64,000 bases of DNA. Source: Eupeodes corollae. Its lineage: Eukaryota; Arthropoda; Insecta; Diptera; Syrphidae. Below are positions 51,999 through 63,350 of this stretch, piece by piece. The notes under the pieces were generated by a model. That model was not told the DNA's origin, did no database searches, and worked only from the letters and a program-made list of their open reading frames with translations. The stretch spans positions 13,681,289-13,745,288 of the forward strand of contig NC_079147.1 of assembly GCF_945859685.1 (NCBI RefSeq), written 5' to 3'. Each line of letters opens with the position of its first letter. Positions within the stretch are counted from its first letter, which is position 1. Position numbers and translations under genes: made by a program.

Positions 51999-52897
51999 CA
52001 TTTTCAGCAAGCAAACTGCCGCTAATACAGCCATATAGCTTTAAGCCTCCTCTCTGTGGATCAATAATGGAATTGGCCACACCACTATTTTGAATTTGTT
52101 CAGAACTAAATAAAGATACAAGAAAAAGATAAAAACAGTAATATTAACTACACCATCCTCAGTTTAATAACTATAGTTTCAAAGTGACTATACCTCCCAG
52201 TTCTTCTTGGGAGAATACAACATTTTTGAACGATGATCCTATACACTTTTATACAGACGGGTCAAAAACGAAGGATGGGGTTGGTGGAGGCGTATACTCA
52301 GATAGACTAAACTTAAGTCTCTCCTTTCATCTACCCGATCATTATAGCGTGTTCCAAGCTTAAATACAGGCTATTAAAGAAGTCCTATCATGGCTTAGAG
52401 AAAACGTTATGTCAACTAATGATATACGCATCTTCTCGGATAGCCAAGCTGCATTAGGGTCCCTAGACTATGTCTCCACTAACTCACTAACAGCCCTTAA
52501 TTGTCGATCATCTTTTACGGAGATGGCTTAACAGTTCAACATTTACTTTTTCCTGGTGACGGGCCATAGAGACATTCCAGGATATTGCAAAGCTGACGAA
52601 CTTGCAAATAGCGGAACGACTTTACCTCTGCTAGCTACATGTAAACTTATGCTAAAGCAAGATACCATAGAGAAAACAAACTTCATGTGGAATAACACCA
52701 CCACCTCCTCAGCGACAAAACTAATTTGGCCTAATCTTAGCATCACATTAGACATTATTTGTCTGCTACGCTTCATTCGGAGCTCCAATTGGTTCGACGA
52801 GTTAAGCTGATCAACTGATCCATGTGGTATCACAACGGACCATACTTTGGTCTAAGTGTGTTGGACTTCCCAACCAACAGCCACTTTAACCTAACCT
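51999..52897 (+). mobile_element. LOA/R1-like LINE 3' fragment with RNase H, nested in LINE-X
   Basis: ATGTATTGGGA at 51988-51998 and 52898-52908 forms an 11-bp TSD. The RNase H reads YTDGSKTKDGVGGGVYSDRL (52251-52310), FQA-stop-IQAIKEVLSW (the catalytic Glu codon is now TAA near 52363), IRIFSDSQAALGSLDYVSTN (52427-52486) and TGHRDIPGYCKADELANS (52558-52611). The C-terminal ATKLIWPNLS follows. The end, TTTAACCTAACCT, is a short repeat tail. The fragment is 5'-truncated. RNase H would help remove RNA during reverse transcription; this copy is dead. Confidence 0.82.
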
Positions 52898-53259
52898 ATG
52901 TATTGGGAAGATAACCGAGTTTCTCTACGATTAAGGAACTTCCGCATTCGTAAGTCTTTTGTTAAAAAGCACAACAAGTTGCAATTTAAAACTTTGAGAT
53001 GAATTCTTAAAAAAATCGTAAGGTACACCATCTTCACTTGTTGCCTTATTATTTTAAGCTTTTCGTAAAACTACTTCTATCTCAAACAAAAATATCTCTG
53101 TGTCCAATACATCATCGGTGATGAGAGGTTCAGCATAAGTATAAACTAAGTTAGAGTTTGCTTAAAAAAGGTTCGAGAAATGAGAAGAAAGATCAGCGGC
53201 GGATACAACTGATAGAGTATATGAAGACTCGATGTCAGTTGGGATTCTTGAGAAACAGA

Positions 53260-53686
53260 TGTCTCGTTTGCATTGCAAATTTCCAGCTTCGTCTTTTCTC
53301 CATTTTGTCAGAGTTTTCATCAACAAAATTTCTCAACACACAAAATTTGGTCGTACTGTATTCTGACCGTATTTTTTTTTTGTCATAGAAAACTTTCACA
53401 AACAAAGTTTATTTCTAGAAAATTCTACAAGAGGCTTTTGGAATTACTATCAATGTAGCTATACGAAGTTAAGTCTAATAAATGTTTTTGTTGTGAGCTT
53501 GTATGGATACAAAAGTTGCATTTAATGTCGTCAGTCAACAAATCTTACATTGCTCTTTAAAACGTCATTATTGTTTTTAAATAAAATAACTTTGAGTTAT
53601 ACATTTCTCAATAAAGTCACTTTTACTACTGCAGTAAAATCATACGTTGAGAGATTGTAAGATTTAGAACTATTAAATACAGAGTA
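53260..53686. other. Non-coding stretch
   Basis: No recognisable frame. The target-site copy AAATACAGAGTA (53675-53686) at its right edge belongs to the following SINE. Confidence 0.5.
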
Positions 53687-53984
53687 GTAGTACCCGTGGC
53701 ATGATGGTTAGTGCGTTGGACTGTCATGCAAAAGGTCTAGGGTTCAATCCCTGCCTGTGCCACCTTAATTTAAACAAATAATTTTCGCGGGTACTGCCTC
53801 TTGCGAGGAATTGACAAATTCTTGTCATGAAAAAGTGCTTTCTCAAACTAGCCCTTCGGATTCGGCCTTAAATTGTAGGTCCCTTCCATTCCTGACAACA
53901 GTACTCGCACACAGGAATGGTTGAGAGTTGTAAGTCACTAGGCCCTGGTTCACAACGGACTGTTGCGCCACCCCATTTGATTTG
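53687..53984 (+). mobile_element. tRNA-derived SINE (copy 4), full length
   Basis: It starts GTAGTACCCGTGGCATGATG and ends CACCCCATTTGATTTG. The 12-bp TSD AAATACAGAGTA is present at 53675-53686 and 53985-53996. The T-arm (TAGGGTTCAATCCCT) and the possible acceptor pairing GTGGCA/TGCCAC are intact. A small deletion in the body (GACAAATTCTTGTC) distinguishes it. With exact TSDs this copy is among the best preserved. Confidence 0.92.
53697..53751 (+). promoter_or_regulatory. Pol III internal promoter of SINE copy 4 (A and B boxes)
   Basis: A-box-like TGGCATGATGG at 53697-53707 and consensus B box GGTTCAATCCC at 53741-53751, 34 bases apart, the spacing of a tRNA gene. The same boxes occur in copies 1 and 3. 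Transcription itself is not shown. Confidence 0.75.
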
Positions 53985-53996
53985 AAATACAGAGTA

Positions 53997-55370
53997 CCAA
54001 TGAAAATTGAAGTGATTATCTTAGTCACTAAATGTTTATACATGAATAGCGCAATATTTTAGGTTATTTAACTTTGTAACATGTTTAGTTTTCATACTTT
54101 GGTTAGTTTCAGAAAAGGGGTCATAAATCTTTATAATGTTCATATGATTCCTCCATTCCATGTTTATTTGGAGCATCAAACATTTTTAATAATTGAAGAT
54201 TGATAATTGAGGTGCAAATGTTTCTTTTGGCTAATTGTGTTTGTTGCCTTAGGTAACAAAGTGTGCTCAGTTGGACTTCCTAGTTGACTGGCTATACCTC
54301 CTGTAGAATACTTAAACATGGTTCAGATATTACATTTATTTTTTGTATGTTCTAAGATTTTAAGGCTACCAATAATCGGATTTTTAAGACAAACACAAAT
54401 TTTATTAGTAGGTTATAAAGTTTAAAAATTACAGCTTTCAAAAATTTGCTTAAAATAAGTTTGAGCAAAACATTTTTAAATGCTTATGTTGATCTGTACG
54501 TTTATTTTTAAACATACAATTTAACATAAATTGTACTAATTAGACAAACGAATATGAATACAAAAGCTATGGGAAGGGGATTTATATATTAGTCGAGAAG
54601 TTTGCTAATGAGTTGACATACAAATTTAAATTTGGATAACAACAAACTAAACCCACATTTTACTGATACAACTTGTGATTGAACCAAAAGTTAATTTTTT
54701 GTGATTTTTTTTTTTCAAATAAATGTTGGTTCTGTTCACAGTCACGGAAAACAAATTATTTTCAAATTCAAAAACGAAGAAAACAATAAGCTTTTATTAT
54801 TTTTCCTGAATTTTTGTTTGTCAACACTCGTTGACAAAATTCTTTTTTTTTTCTGTTAACACAAACAAAACAATAAATTGAATAAATTAAATGAAATATT
54901 TAGTGAATTAATATTTCCTAAACCAAAAACGGGGTCTTATTTTTAACCAATAAATTGTTTGATACGAGTAATTTGCAAAGAACAAATCTTTCTCTTCTAC
55001 AATAAAATACAATTTGAAAATTCTTCCCATTCTTTCACAGTTTTTTAAAATACGTTTTCGAGTTCATTTTTAGTACTGATTTTAAATCTAAACTTTAAAT
55101 GTACCCATTTTTAACATTATTTTTATATTTTTTAATATAATTCGAAAAATTGGTATAATAGAATAGAGCAAACCCGTTTTGCCTTTTTCTGTTGAAAACT
55201 GTTTGAGTATAAACAGCTCGTCTATTCTTTCACATCTTTGCAAGACAGGTGAAATCTAATAACTTATGAATATATAAATATTTCAACTGAATATTTAAAA
55301 AAAGGGATTATTAATTTAGAAAACCACCACGAATTTTATTGAAAAATATCTACTTCTACTACTAAATTTA
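53997..55370. other. Non-coding AT-rich DNA
   Basis: Nothing coding or repetitive recognised over 1.4 kb. The right end may include the lost upstream part of the next Ty3/gypsy element. Confidence 0.5.
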
Positions 55371-55540
55371 GATAGCCTTAAAAGATCTGGAAAATCGTAC
55401 GATGTTTTGGTAGACACTGGAGCTGACGTTTCGCTGATAAAGGAGAGCGTTTTGAAAAAGCATTGGTGCTATTGAGAGGACGGAATAGGAAAATCTTTGT
55501 TCGGGTTTGGCGATGAAAAAGCGAAGAGAACGTATGGTTC

Positions 55541-55915
55541 TTGTTTAATCGAGGTGGAAAGATTCCATTAGCAGTAGATCTAGAGGAAAATGATATTTCG
55601 AGAATAGATGTTATGGAGGTTGTAGATAAGGAAAAAGATTTAATAGTTACGGAAGTGAAGGATAATCTCGAACACATTTCGGATTTACAGTTACTTAAAG
55701 AGGTAGTTGAGCTTGTGGAAAACTATACTCCCAAAAAGCCAAGAGATGAATGCCTTGTTAAGATGAGAATTGTTGTATCTGATGAAAGTCCTGTTTACCA
55801 AAACCCAATGAGGTTAGCTATGACAGAAAGAGAAGATGTTAAGAGACAGATAGAGGAATGGATGAAAGAAGGTAAAATTCGTTTTAGCAGTTCGCATTAT
55901 ATGCAAGTCCCATAG
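55541..55915 (+). pseudogene. Ty3/gypsy protease-RT linker
   Basis: The 124-residue frame contains LEHISDLQLLKEVVELVENY, DECLVKMRIVVSDESPVYQN and REDVKRQIEEWMKEGKIRFS. This is the region before the RT palm, ending in the WMKEGKI-R-S-S helix. It stops at 55913-55915 and homologous coding continues in another frame (SPIVLVKKNDG). Confidence 0.75.
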
Positions 55916-56101
55916 TCCTTGTTAAGAAGAATGACGGAACGAACAGAATATGCATCGACTGTCGGTTACTCAATGCAAAGATTATCAAAGATAGGCATCC
56001 CTTACTATTAATGGAGATTTAGTAGAAGGTCACTGTTTTACCTCCTTAGATTTTAAGAATGGATAACTGCTTTTGTTACTCCAGACGGGCAATATGAATT
56101 T

Positions 56102-56779
56102 TTGAAAGCATCTTTTGGGTTATGTAACTCTCCGTCAGTCTTTCAGAGATTTGTGAACGCCGTATTTGAGAAGCTAGTTTGCTCAGGATGGCTTGACAAA
56201 TATTTAGATGATATTGTAATAAGAGCTAGAAATGAGATAGAATGTTTGGAAAGGCTGAAGTTAGTTCTTGATGTTGCTGCGGAAAATGTAGGTACTCCTT
56301 ATCAACTGGGAAAAGTGCAGATTTTTAACTCCAAGAATAGAATTTCTGGGTCATATTATTGAAAATGTAGTCAGTCACTAGGCCCTAGTTCTCAAACGGA
56401 CTGTTGCGCCACCCAATTTATTTATTTTTTTTTAATTGAAAATGGAGCTATGAGACCGTCGAAAGTAAAACTACAAGCTGTTCAGAAATTTCCTAGGCTA
56501 GATACAGTCAAAATAATACAATCATTTCTAGGGCTTACGTTGCCGTTGTCTGATTTACTACGCAAAGATGTGAAGTTTCACTTTGGTCTAGATCAAGTTC
56601 CAGCTTTTGAAAGCCTAAAGGTGGCTCTTTGTAAGGATCCTGTGTTAAAGCTGTTTAATCCACAATTAGAGACGGAGATGCACACAGATGCAAGTAAGAT
56701 AGGTTTTGGTGGTGTACTTCTACAGCGACATGATGACAATTTTCTTCATCCAGTTTTTTATATAAGTTTTAAACCATAA
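56102..56779 (+). pseudogene. Ty3/gypsy RT palm, thumb and RNase H start, split by a SINE piece
   Basis: 56102-56362 has LCNSPSVFQRFVNAVFEKLV and the catalytic YLDDIVI, then LERLKLVLDVAAENVG. The SINE fragment separates 56367 from 56435. Reading resumes with NGAMRPSKVKLQAVQKFPRL, FLGLT, VPAFESLKVALCKDPVLKLF, LETEMHTDASKIGFGGVLLQ and HPVFYISFKP. The RT active site and first RNase H Asp are intact, but a frameshift before 56345 and stops after 56777 break the protein. Confidence 0.8.
56368..56434 (+). mobile_element. 5'-truncated SINE 3' end (copy 5)
   Basis: Contains CACTAGGCCCTAGTTCTCAA and ACGGACTGTTGCGCCACCCA, then an A/T-rich tail. ATTGAAAATG at 56358-56367 and 56435-56444 is the TSD. It shows that SINE insertion continued after the gypsy element arrived, and that only the RTE-like 3' end was needed in the inserted piece. 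Confidence 0.85.
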
Positions 56780-57589
56780 AAAGCGGAGTCCAATTACATA
56801 ATTATGAGCAAGAAGTTTTAGCCATCATAAAATGTTTAGTAAAGTTAAGAGTATATCTTTTGGGGCTAACATTCAACATATATACTGATTGCAAAGCTTT
56901 AACATCAACAATGAAGGAGAGGGATCTTTGTTCGCAAGTTGCCAGGTGGGCATTGTTCCTGTAAGATTTTGACTGCGAAGTTCTTCACAGAGCGGAAAGA
57001 GCTATGAGACATGTTGATGCGCCGAGTCGTTCTCCAGTTGTTATGAGTATAGAAGATGGTGTTTTGCATCGTATCAAGAAGGTGCAGAAAAAGGATGAGT
57101 TTTGCGAGTTAGTTAACAAGATTCTGGAGAAGGGAGAGTGTACGAAAATTTTGTTTTAAGAAATGGTATCCTGTATAAATTCACCGAGGGAGACTACTCG
57201 ATAGTTGTACCAAAGAGTTTGCAGAAGTAGGAAATATTCATGAGCAAGGCCATATAAATTCAAGAAAAGTGGGAGTTTTGGCAAGGAAAGAGTTCTGCAT
57301 TCCAAAGATATCAGCGAAGATCAAGGAAGTCATGGCAAATTGTATTCCTTGCATACTTTCCTCACAGAAAAACGGAAAACAGGAGTTCTTGCTAAATCCA
57401 ATTGAGAAGCTTGACGAGCCCTTAAATACCGTACTATTTAGACCATCTTGGCCATTTCAATCAACTGCGAAGAGTTTAAGGCACTTATTCGTGATAGTGG
57501 ATGCTTTTGCAAAATTCACTTGGATTTTTCCGTGAAGTCAATGAAGGCGATAAGACATTAAATTTTGTCAGAAAGGGTAACACCAACAA

Positions 57590-58265
57590 AAGTAAAAAAA
57601 TTGACAGCTGCAATTGTGGTTAAAACCATATAATCCGCAAATGCTCTGCCTACAATCCTGTTTGCAAGAAGTGCAATAAGAAAAATCATTTTGAAAAATT
57701 TTGCAGAGGAAAAACTGTGAAAAACCACCACATATGTAAGTAGTGACACATTGCCCAATGAAATTAATATCTGTGAAGAATACGAAGATGAGGACGATTC
57801 ACTTTTCATTGTTGCAGTTTCCGAAAACGTCAACCAGCAAAATGACAACTTCACTGAAAAACTATTCATAGAAGGTAAGCCATACATGATAAAACTGGAC
57901 ACGAGTGCTCAGTGTAATGTGCTACCCAAACGTGTAATCGAAACCTCCAATTTTAACCTCAAACCGAGTAGTGTAAATCACCTTGTCTCGTTCAGTAATC
58001 ACCGAATGAAGGTACTCGGAGAAGCACTAATACCGTGCTCAATAGCAGGCCAACTGTGCAAAATATCTTTTAAAGTCGTAGCCGAAGATATCAAACCAAT
58101 TCTCGGAGCCAATGCTTGCGAAAAACTAGGACTTGTCAACAGAGTCAACCAAGTTAAAATAGATGACAGCATTTTTGAAGTTCTAGGTTGTCTCAAAGAC
58201 TAGGAATACGATATTGAACTCGTAGAAAACTACTTGTCAACCCATGAAAGTCCCGTGAAGATTGT
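57590..58265 (+). pseudogene. Ty3/gypsy gag zinc knuckles and aspartic protease
   Basis: Upstream of the main frame, the plus strand reads CNCG-stop-NHIIRKC and then CKKCNKKNHFEKFC (57610-57710), the latter a C-x2-C-x4-H-x4-C zinc knuckle that binds RNA. The main frame (57751-58203) contains EYEDEDDSLFIVAVSENVNQ, then IKLDTSAQCNVLPKRVI (57892-57940), where DTSA is the protease site (usually DTGA in this type), and ILGANACEKLGLVNRV (58100-58147). Gag lies after the pol of the preceding element in the same direction, so this is a separate element, cut before its RT. It ends near 58265. Type is similar to mag-like or K02A2.6-like gypsy elements (memory). Confidence 0.78.
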
Positions 58266-58269
58266 AAAG

Positions 58270-61100
58270 ATTATATAATATTAACTTATTACCTATCAAA
58301 TATCTAAGACTTAATTAACTTTAAATTATAATTAAACTACTAGTTTTCTTAATTTTAATTAAATATTCTAAAATAATTAATGAAAATGTGTGTTTAATTT
58401 CTTCCCTACCCTACATTTACGTATTTTTTCTTAATTGAAGAAAATAATATGTTAAAAACTAACATGATACATTAATAAGAGCAGAAGAATAAGAAACAAA
58501 AAAATCTAACCATACTTTTTTGTAGCCATAGTAACATTTTTTTCAGCTTTAGATACAAATTTGTTTTGAAGGCCCTTACTAGGTTTCTATTGAGTTTCTA
58601 TTTTCTTAAAAAATCACAGCATTAGCAAATATATATAATACATTTTTTAAATATTAGTTTAAATTTGTTTAAATTTTGTATCTAGTTTAATAATTAACTA
58701 TCAGAAACCAAATTATACTTGCATACTTTTGGAAGTTTTTAAAATGACAGTTTTTTTATAACCAAACAAATTTCAACCCCAAGTTATAGACACCAATGGG
58801 AACTCTCACCCCTTTTTTATAAGAGTAGGTATACAACGTCGCCTGTCTTGTGCATGTGGCCATTCCTTCTCCATTTATACATAATGGCTTCTAAATTTTA
58901 AAGTTTATCCAACAATTATTAAATTAATATTAATGTCAATTTAATTTAGAACATAAAGTGTTTAAAACATAAAGTGATCAGAAAAATTGTTTTCTGCACC
59001 GGTGTCAATGTAGTTACTTGATCACTTTCCCAAAAAAAAAATATACATTACTTTTCATATTTAGGTCAATTTGTTAATTAACATCTTTTTTTAACCTCCT
59101 CTTTCACTTAGCATTGAAAAAGGCACCCTTCGTACTGACCAATGATGTTATTTTAATAGCGACCATCAAATATATCCCGATACAACCACTTACAAGGAGA
59201 TAGTAATACTTTCTTGTTCATCTACACTACCTACTTAAAAAAGTCTTCAAAAACTCCAACCCTTCCCAGAGAAAGCCTTATACCAATGCTTCAATGAATA
59301 AGGGCTTCATTAAAACTAGTACCTACAATATATTTTTTTCAGTGTTACTTCAATTTATATCAACTGAATATCATGACTCCATTTATTAAACCTTATCTAT
59401 ACCTTTATTTGTGTACATTCGTATAGGTACCTACTCGCATTCAATTAAAACGACACCACCATCATCATTAGACTTTGTGCTAATGTATCTCTCTTAAATT
59501 AAAAAAAATATATTTATACCTAAAGACAAACATGGCGCTTTATGACAGACAGGCGCATGGATATAGAAGCCAGGGCACTCGGGACACCTAATGTGGGTGC
59601 GAGATAAATTGCAGTAAATTAACTGAAGCTATGACAACGTCAAAAAAACCAACAACAGCTTAAACTGAAGAACCTCCAAACGCATATAAAAATATGAAAC
59701 AAAAACACAGTATACACAAAATGGCCCCTAATTACGTTATAGTGCAGCGAACCACATTCAGAATTCTGGCCAGAATGCCAAATGCCTATAGTCCCGCTCC
59801 TATATACCCACCATATTGAGTCGACCATCATTATAATTTACTGTCACCCAATGACACACCCCCTGTCCGGCAATCGGCAATATAGTAAAGTACCTTTCAA
59901 AATTATTCGTATGAATTTCAAATTGCTTTAACTCCCCTTTTATACACTGCACCCCCGCACCCAAGTCACATGAACTATTTACTATATGCCTATACATTTA
60001 TCATTTAACTTGATGGCCATAAAACACTCGCATGTCGTATGTTTGTTGACGGTTACAAGTTGAGTGGAAGGTTTTGAGCAGCTATACGAGGGTTGTCAAC
60101 TACCTGGGTAGCAGAATGGCTGTGGCAGGGGCTGTCGTGTCATATACGGGCTGGAGCTGAAGCTCTAGCTCTATAATCTGGGCTGCGACTTTGAAGCATT
60201 AACGTCAATTTGATGCATATGCACAATGCACATGCATTTATCAATTGACAAGGCGGCCCAATGTCATCGGGTGCTGCTGCAGTGCACAAGCGTACACCGT
60301 CATAACCTGCCCTGCAGTACCAACCAACAGAATTGCGGAACATGTTACTTTCGTGGAACTAAGTATACCCGCAGTTCATTGCACGGAATATTACTTGTGG
60401 CCCTTAGGAAAGAGGCCGATGGCGCGGCGGCAGGGACCCTGAGGCTCCAATATTTCGTAGTGCAAACAATTTTTTCTTTTGCTTTAATGGAAATTTAATT
60501 GGAGCGATATGAGCTGATAATTATCCAAAGTGGTGTAGCTGAAGTTTGGTTGCGCCCACAAGACATTGTTGCGTGCGCCGCACCGGGCTCTGTATAGCAT
60601 TTTCCTCGTACAGCACTGAAGGAGTTTAAGATATAATGGCTTCAGAAATGTGAATTTTTGATGTCTTGTTTATTGGCACGAAGACGACGACGCGGACGGC
60701 GGCGGAGCCTCTGACACTGTCATAGCTGTTTAGCATATATGCACAGCACACCATTAAGACAAGCTATAACGATCTCATCGAAATATACACCTTCTGTTAA
60801 AGAGTATGCAAACATATTTATGATGTAGGTTTCGATAGGAATCATAATAAAAAGAAAAACACTTTAATGACATCAAAAATAAATGTTGTGAAAAAAGCTT
60901 TAAAAAGTGTGCAAATGAGTATGATTAGAGTATTTGCATTTTCAAAATAAACTAAGAAACCAGCTTTATTTACAACATTTTGCTGCAGGAAGTTAAATTT
61001 ACTAAAAATTTACTTAATCAATACTTAAATGAAATTGGATTATTGTTAATAGTTGAAAAAGTTGAGCTTCACGCTCCTACAATTTAGAAAAGAAATATAA
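58270..61100. other. Non-coding DNA with one less AT-rich block
   Basis: No gene recognised. 59520-60760 has higher complexity (for example GACGACGACGCGGACGGCGG near 60682 and GCATATGCACAATGCACATG near 60213) and could be single-copy host or regulatory sequence. Frames at 60140-60498 lack motifs. The flanks are AT-rich. Confidence 0.5.
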
Positions 61101-61109
61101 AAGTGCTTG

Positions 61110-61498
61110 AAAGTGTATGTTTTATGTTTCAGCCGATAACCAAGATGAACAGTACTCAATTCACCCACTTTTCCCAGTCTTCCTGTACGCTACTAGACTA
61201 CTTCTATGTAAGTGAAAAAGAAAGAGTACTGTTATATGATCAGCTTGAAACACCAGTTTTTTCTAGACATTATCTTATTTTTTTGACCTATTATTTTAAT
61301 TCAAGTGTAAACCAAGTGTTTTCTAGAATTCAGTTTAGAGATTTTAAGAATATCAATAAAACACATCTTTAAAATGATATAAACATGATATCATGGAATG
61401 ATATCTTCCTAATGCCTTCACCAAATGACCAAGTCGAGTTTCTAAACACAAGTATTAATATTTTATTCGATCGACATTACATTGAAAGCACAAACTAG
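61110..61498 (+). pseudogene. Jockey-like LINE endonuclease C-terminal part
   Basis: The frame reads STQFTHFSQSSCTLLDYFYV, then RVLLYDQLETPVFSRHYLIF (61140-61285), then, after an in-frame TAA at 61370-61372, NDINMISWNDIFLMPSPNDQ and VEFLNTSINILFDRHYIEST. The SRHD motif has become SRHY, which would remove a catalytic residue. A frameshift near 61490 separates it from the RT frame. Confidence 0.74.
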
Positions 61499-63350
61499 AA
61501 TCCGAGAACATGAACAATGGTTTACTAGTAGAATTAAAGAACTTATAAATCAGCGTGATCTAGTATACCGACGCTGGAAACGATTCCGTGTTTACGAGCT
61601 CGGTGATTTGTATAAATCATTGCGAAATAAAGTAGTTCAAGAGGTAAGACCCGCAAAAGAACAGTTCTACTCTAACCGTCTGGAACTAAAATCAGATAGT
61701 CGTAAAATATGGAACAACCTCCGCAAGCTAGGAATAGGCAAAAAAAGAAATAATTTTCCAGCTGAATTGAATATTAATGAGCTGAACAGTAAACTTGTTT
61801 CTACACCTATAATAACTCTAAGAGACCATGTATCTCTTAATACCATACCTCCACCTTCTACTGACACTTTGTTCAATTTCGATTGTGTGAACGCCTTAGA
61901 CATAGTTGAAAGTTGTATAAGTATAAAGTCAAATGCCACTGGTGCTGATGATTTGAATCCTATTTTCATTAAAGCTATTACGGCTGGCATTTTCCCACAT
62001 CAATGGAAAAAAGCAAAAATAATTCCCATTCCCAAAAACTCGCTCTGCAATAAATTTAGACCAATTTCAATACTTCCATTTCTGTCTAAGGTCTGTGAAA
62101 GGATAATGCAAAAACAATTAAGCAACTTCGTCAGTCGCAACAACCTTTTAGTCGATGTTCAATTAGGTTTTCGTTCGCACCATAGCTGTATAACGGCACT
62201 AACTAAAATAATTGAAGACATAAGGACTGAACTCGATATTGATAATGTAACTTTTTTAGTCCTATTAGACTTTTCAAAAGCATTCGACATGGTGAATCAC
62301 TCGATACTTTTGAATAAACTGCGTCACAGATTCAACATATCTTCAGAAGCTATTAAACTACTTTCTTCTTTTTTGAATGATAGAAAGCAAGCCGTTTTCT
62401 TAAATGGAAATCTCTCCGATTTTCTTCCCGTTCAACAAGGAGTTCCTCAAGGATCAATTTTATCCCCCCTTCTATTCTCATAATATGTGAATGAAATCGG
62501 TTTCATTATAAATAAAGTATCAAAAAATTTGTATGCCGATGACATTCAAATTTACAAAAGCTGTCTTTTGGGTTTAATTGACGACTGCGCTTTTACTCTG
62601 AACCAAGAACTAAAAAAGATATCCTACTGGGCGTCTTGCAATGGGTTGGTTCTCAACGCAAACAAATGCAAATGCCTGGTTATATCAAGAAAAAAATTAG
62701 ACTTAACATACTTTCCTTCCATATTTCTAAACCAGAAACCATTAGAATTCGTAAATTCCAGTAAAAATCTAGGAGTAATCTTCAATAAAACATTGACTTG
62801 GAATGACCACATCAACCAATTAGTAGGTAAAACTTATGGAACGCTTAGAACGCTGTGGACCGCCCAAAACATCACTCCATTTAAAACCAGACTAATGCTT
62901 GCAAGGACCCTTGTAATACCTTTTCTCACTCATGGATGCGAAATTTTTTACAACTGCGATTGCATCAGCAAACATAAATTAAACATAGCATTCAATAGTA
63001 TCATTCGATACATCTTTGGCTTAAGAAGGTACGACCATATTTCACATTTACAAGAGATTCTGCTTAGTATGCCCTTTAATAACTTCATGAAGCTTAGAAC
63101 ATTGATACTGTTTTTTAAAATCTTGAAAACACGCCAACCAGCTTATCTGTTTGAAAAAATCAGAATGTCAACATCGAATAGATCGACATCGGTAATTTTG
63201 CCACGCTTTTCGTGTTTGACCTCAGGAAGGCAATTTTTCATCGCTGCATGTCGCCTCTGGAACTCACTTCCAACTCATTTGCGGGATATAAGTGATATAC
63301 ATATTTTCCAAAAAAGTATTAAAATCTTCTTTTCGAACCAAAGCAACTAA
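61482..63350 (+). pseudogene. Jockey-like LINE reverse transcriptase, one in-frame stop
   Basis: One frame runs 622 codons with a single TAA at 62481-62483. It begins with a linker (SRIKELINQRDLVYRRWKRF), then NATGADDLNPIFIKAI, FPHQWKKAKIIPIPKN and FRPISILPFLSKVCERIMQK. The RT core is QLGFRSHHSCITALTKI, FLVLLDFSKAFDMVNHSILL, QQGVPQGSILSPLLFS-stop-YVNEI and NLYADDIQIYKS (YADD intact). The C-terminus follows: NLGVIFNKTLTWNDHINQLV, RYIFGLRRYDHISHLQEILL, to SNQSN at 63348. The PDG-like block and FPHQW are closer together than in relatives, suggesting a small in-frame deletion. The upstream start is not an ATG; the natural start is lost with the 5' truncation. Confidence 0.84.

Larger units (their letters stand above)
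50672..53255 (-). mobile_element. LINE-X copy, internally deleted and carrying a nested LINE fragment
   Basis: The minus-strand order from 53255: ATSEDGVPYDFFKNSSQSFK, then VLFNKRLTNAEV, VIFPIH (to 52909), the nested plus-strand insertion (51999-52897), then ENVPIHKKGCLND (51990-51955) and the RT and C-terminal parts down to 50690. It ends in a (TTAC)n-type tail (50673-50688). Within the RT an internal deletion joins AFEARNKK directly to DIVNHLPGG. It resembles the split copy at 39.9-44.7 kb. Confidence 0.76.
55375..57560 (+). mobile_element. Ty3/gypsy retrotransposon pol remnant
   Basis: Plus-strand order. Aspartic protease VLVDTGADVSLIKESVLKKH (55402-55461) is followed by LFGFGDEKAKRTYGSCLIEV. 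Then the RT: SPIVLVKKNDGTNRICIDCR (55911-55970), a small deletion, ASFGLCNSPSVFQRFVNAVF and KYLDDIVI (56105-56222, intact YLDD). A SINE fragment interrupts at 56368. RNase H: TEMHTDASKIGFGGVLLQ (56671-56725), YNHNYEQEVLAI-like sequence, YTDCKAL. Integrase: zinc-type HINSRKVGVLARKEFCIPKI, NCIPCILSSQKNGKQEFLL, then LRHLFVIVDAFAKFTWIFP (57477-57535). The catalytic core beyond the first Asp region is lost. Several stops and shifts are present. Gag, env and LTRs were not found. Confidence 0.85.

Noticed and set aside
60140..60498. Overlapping frames with several Cys residues
   Set aside because: No domain pattern; both strands are open by chance in a less AT-rich block.
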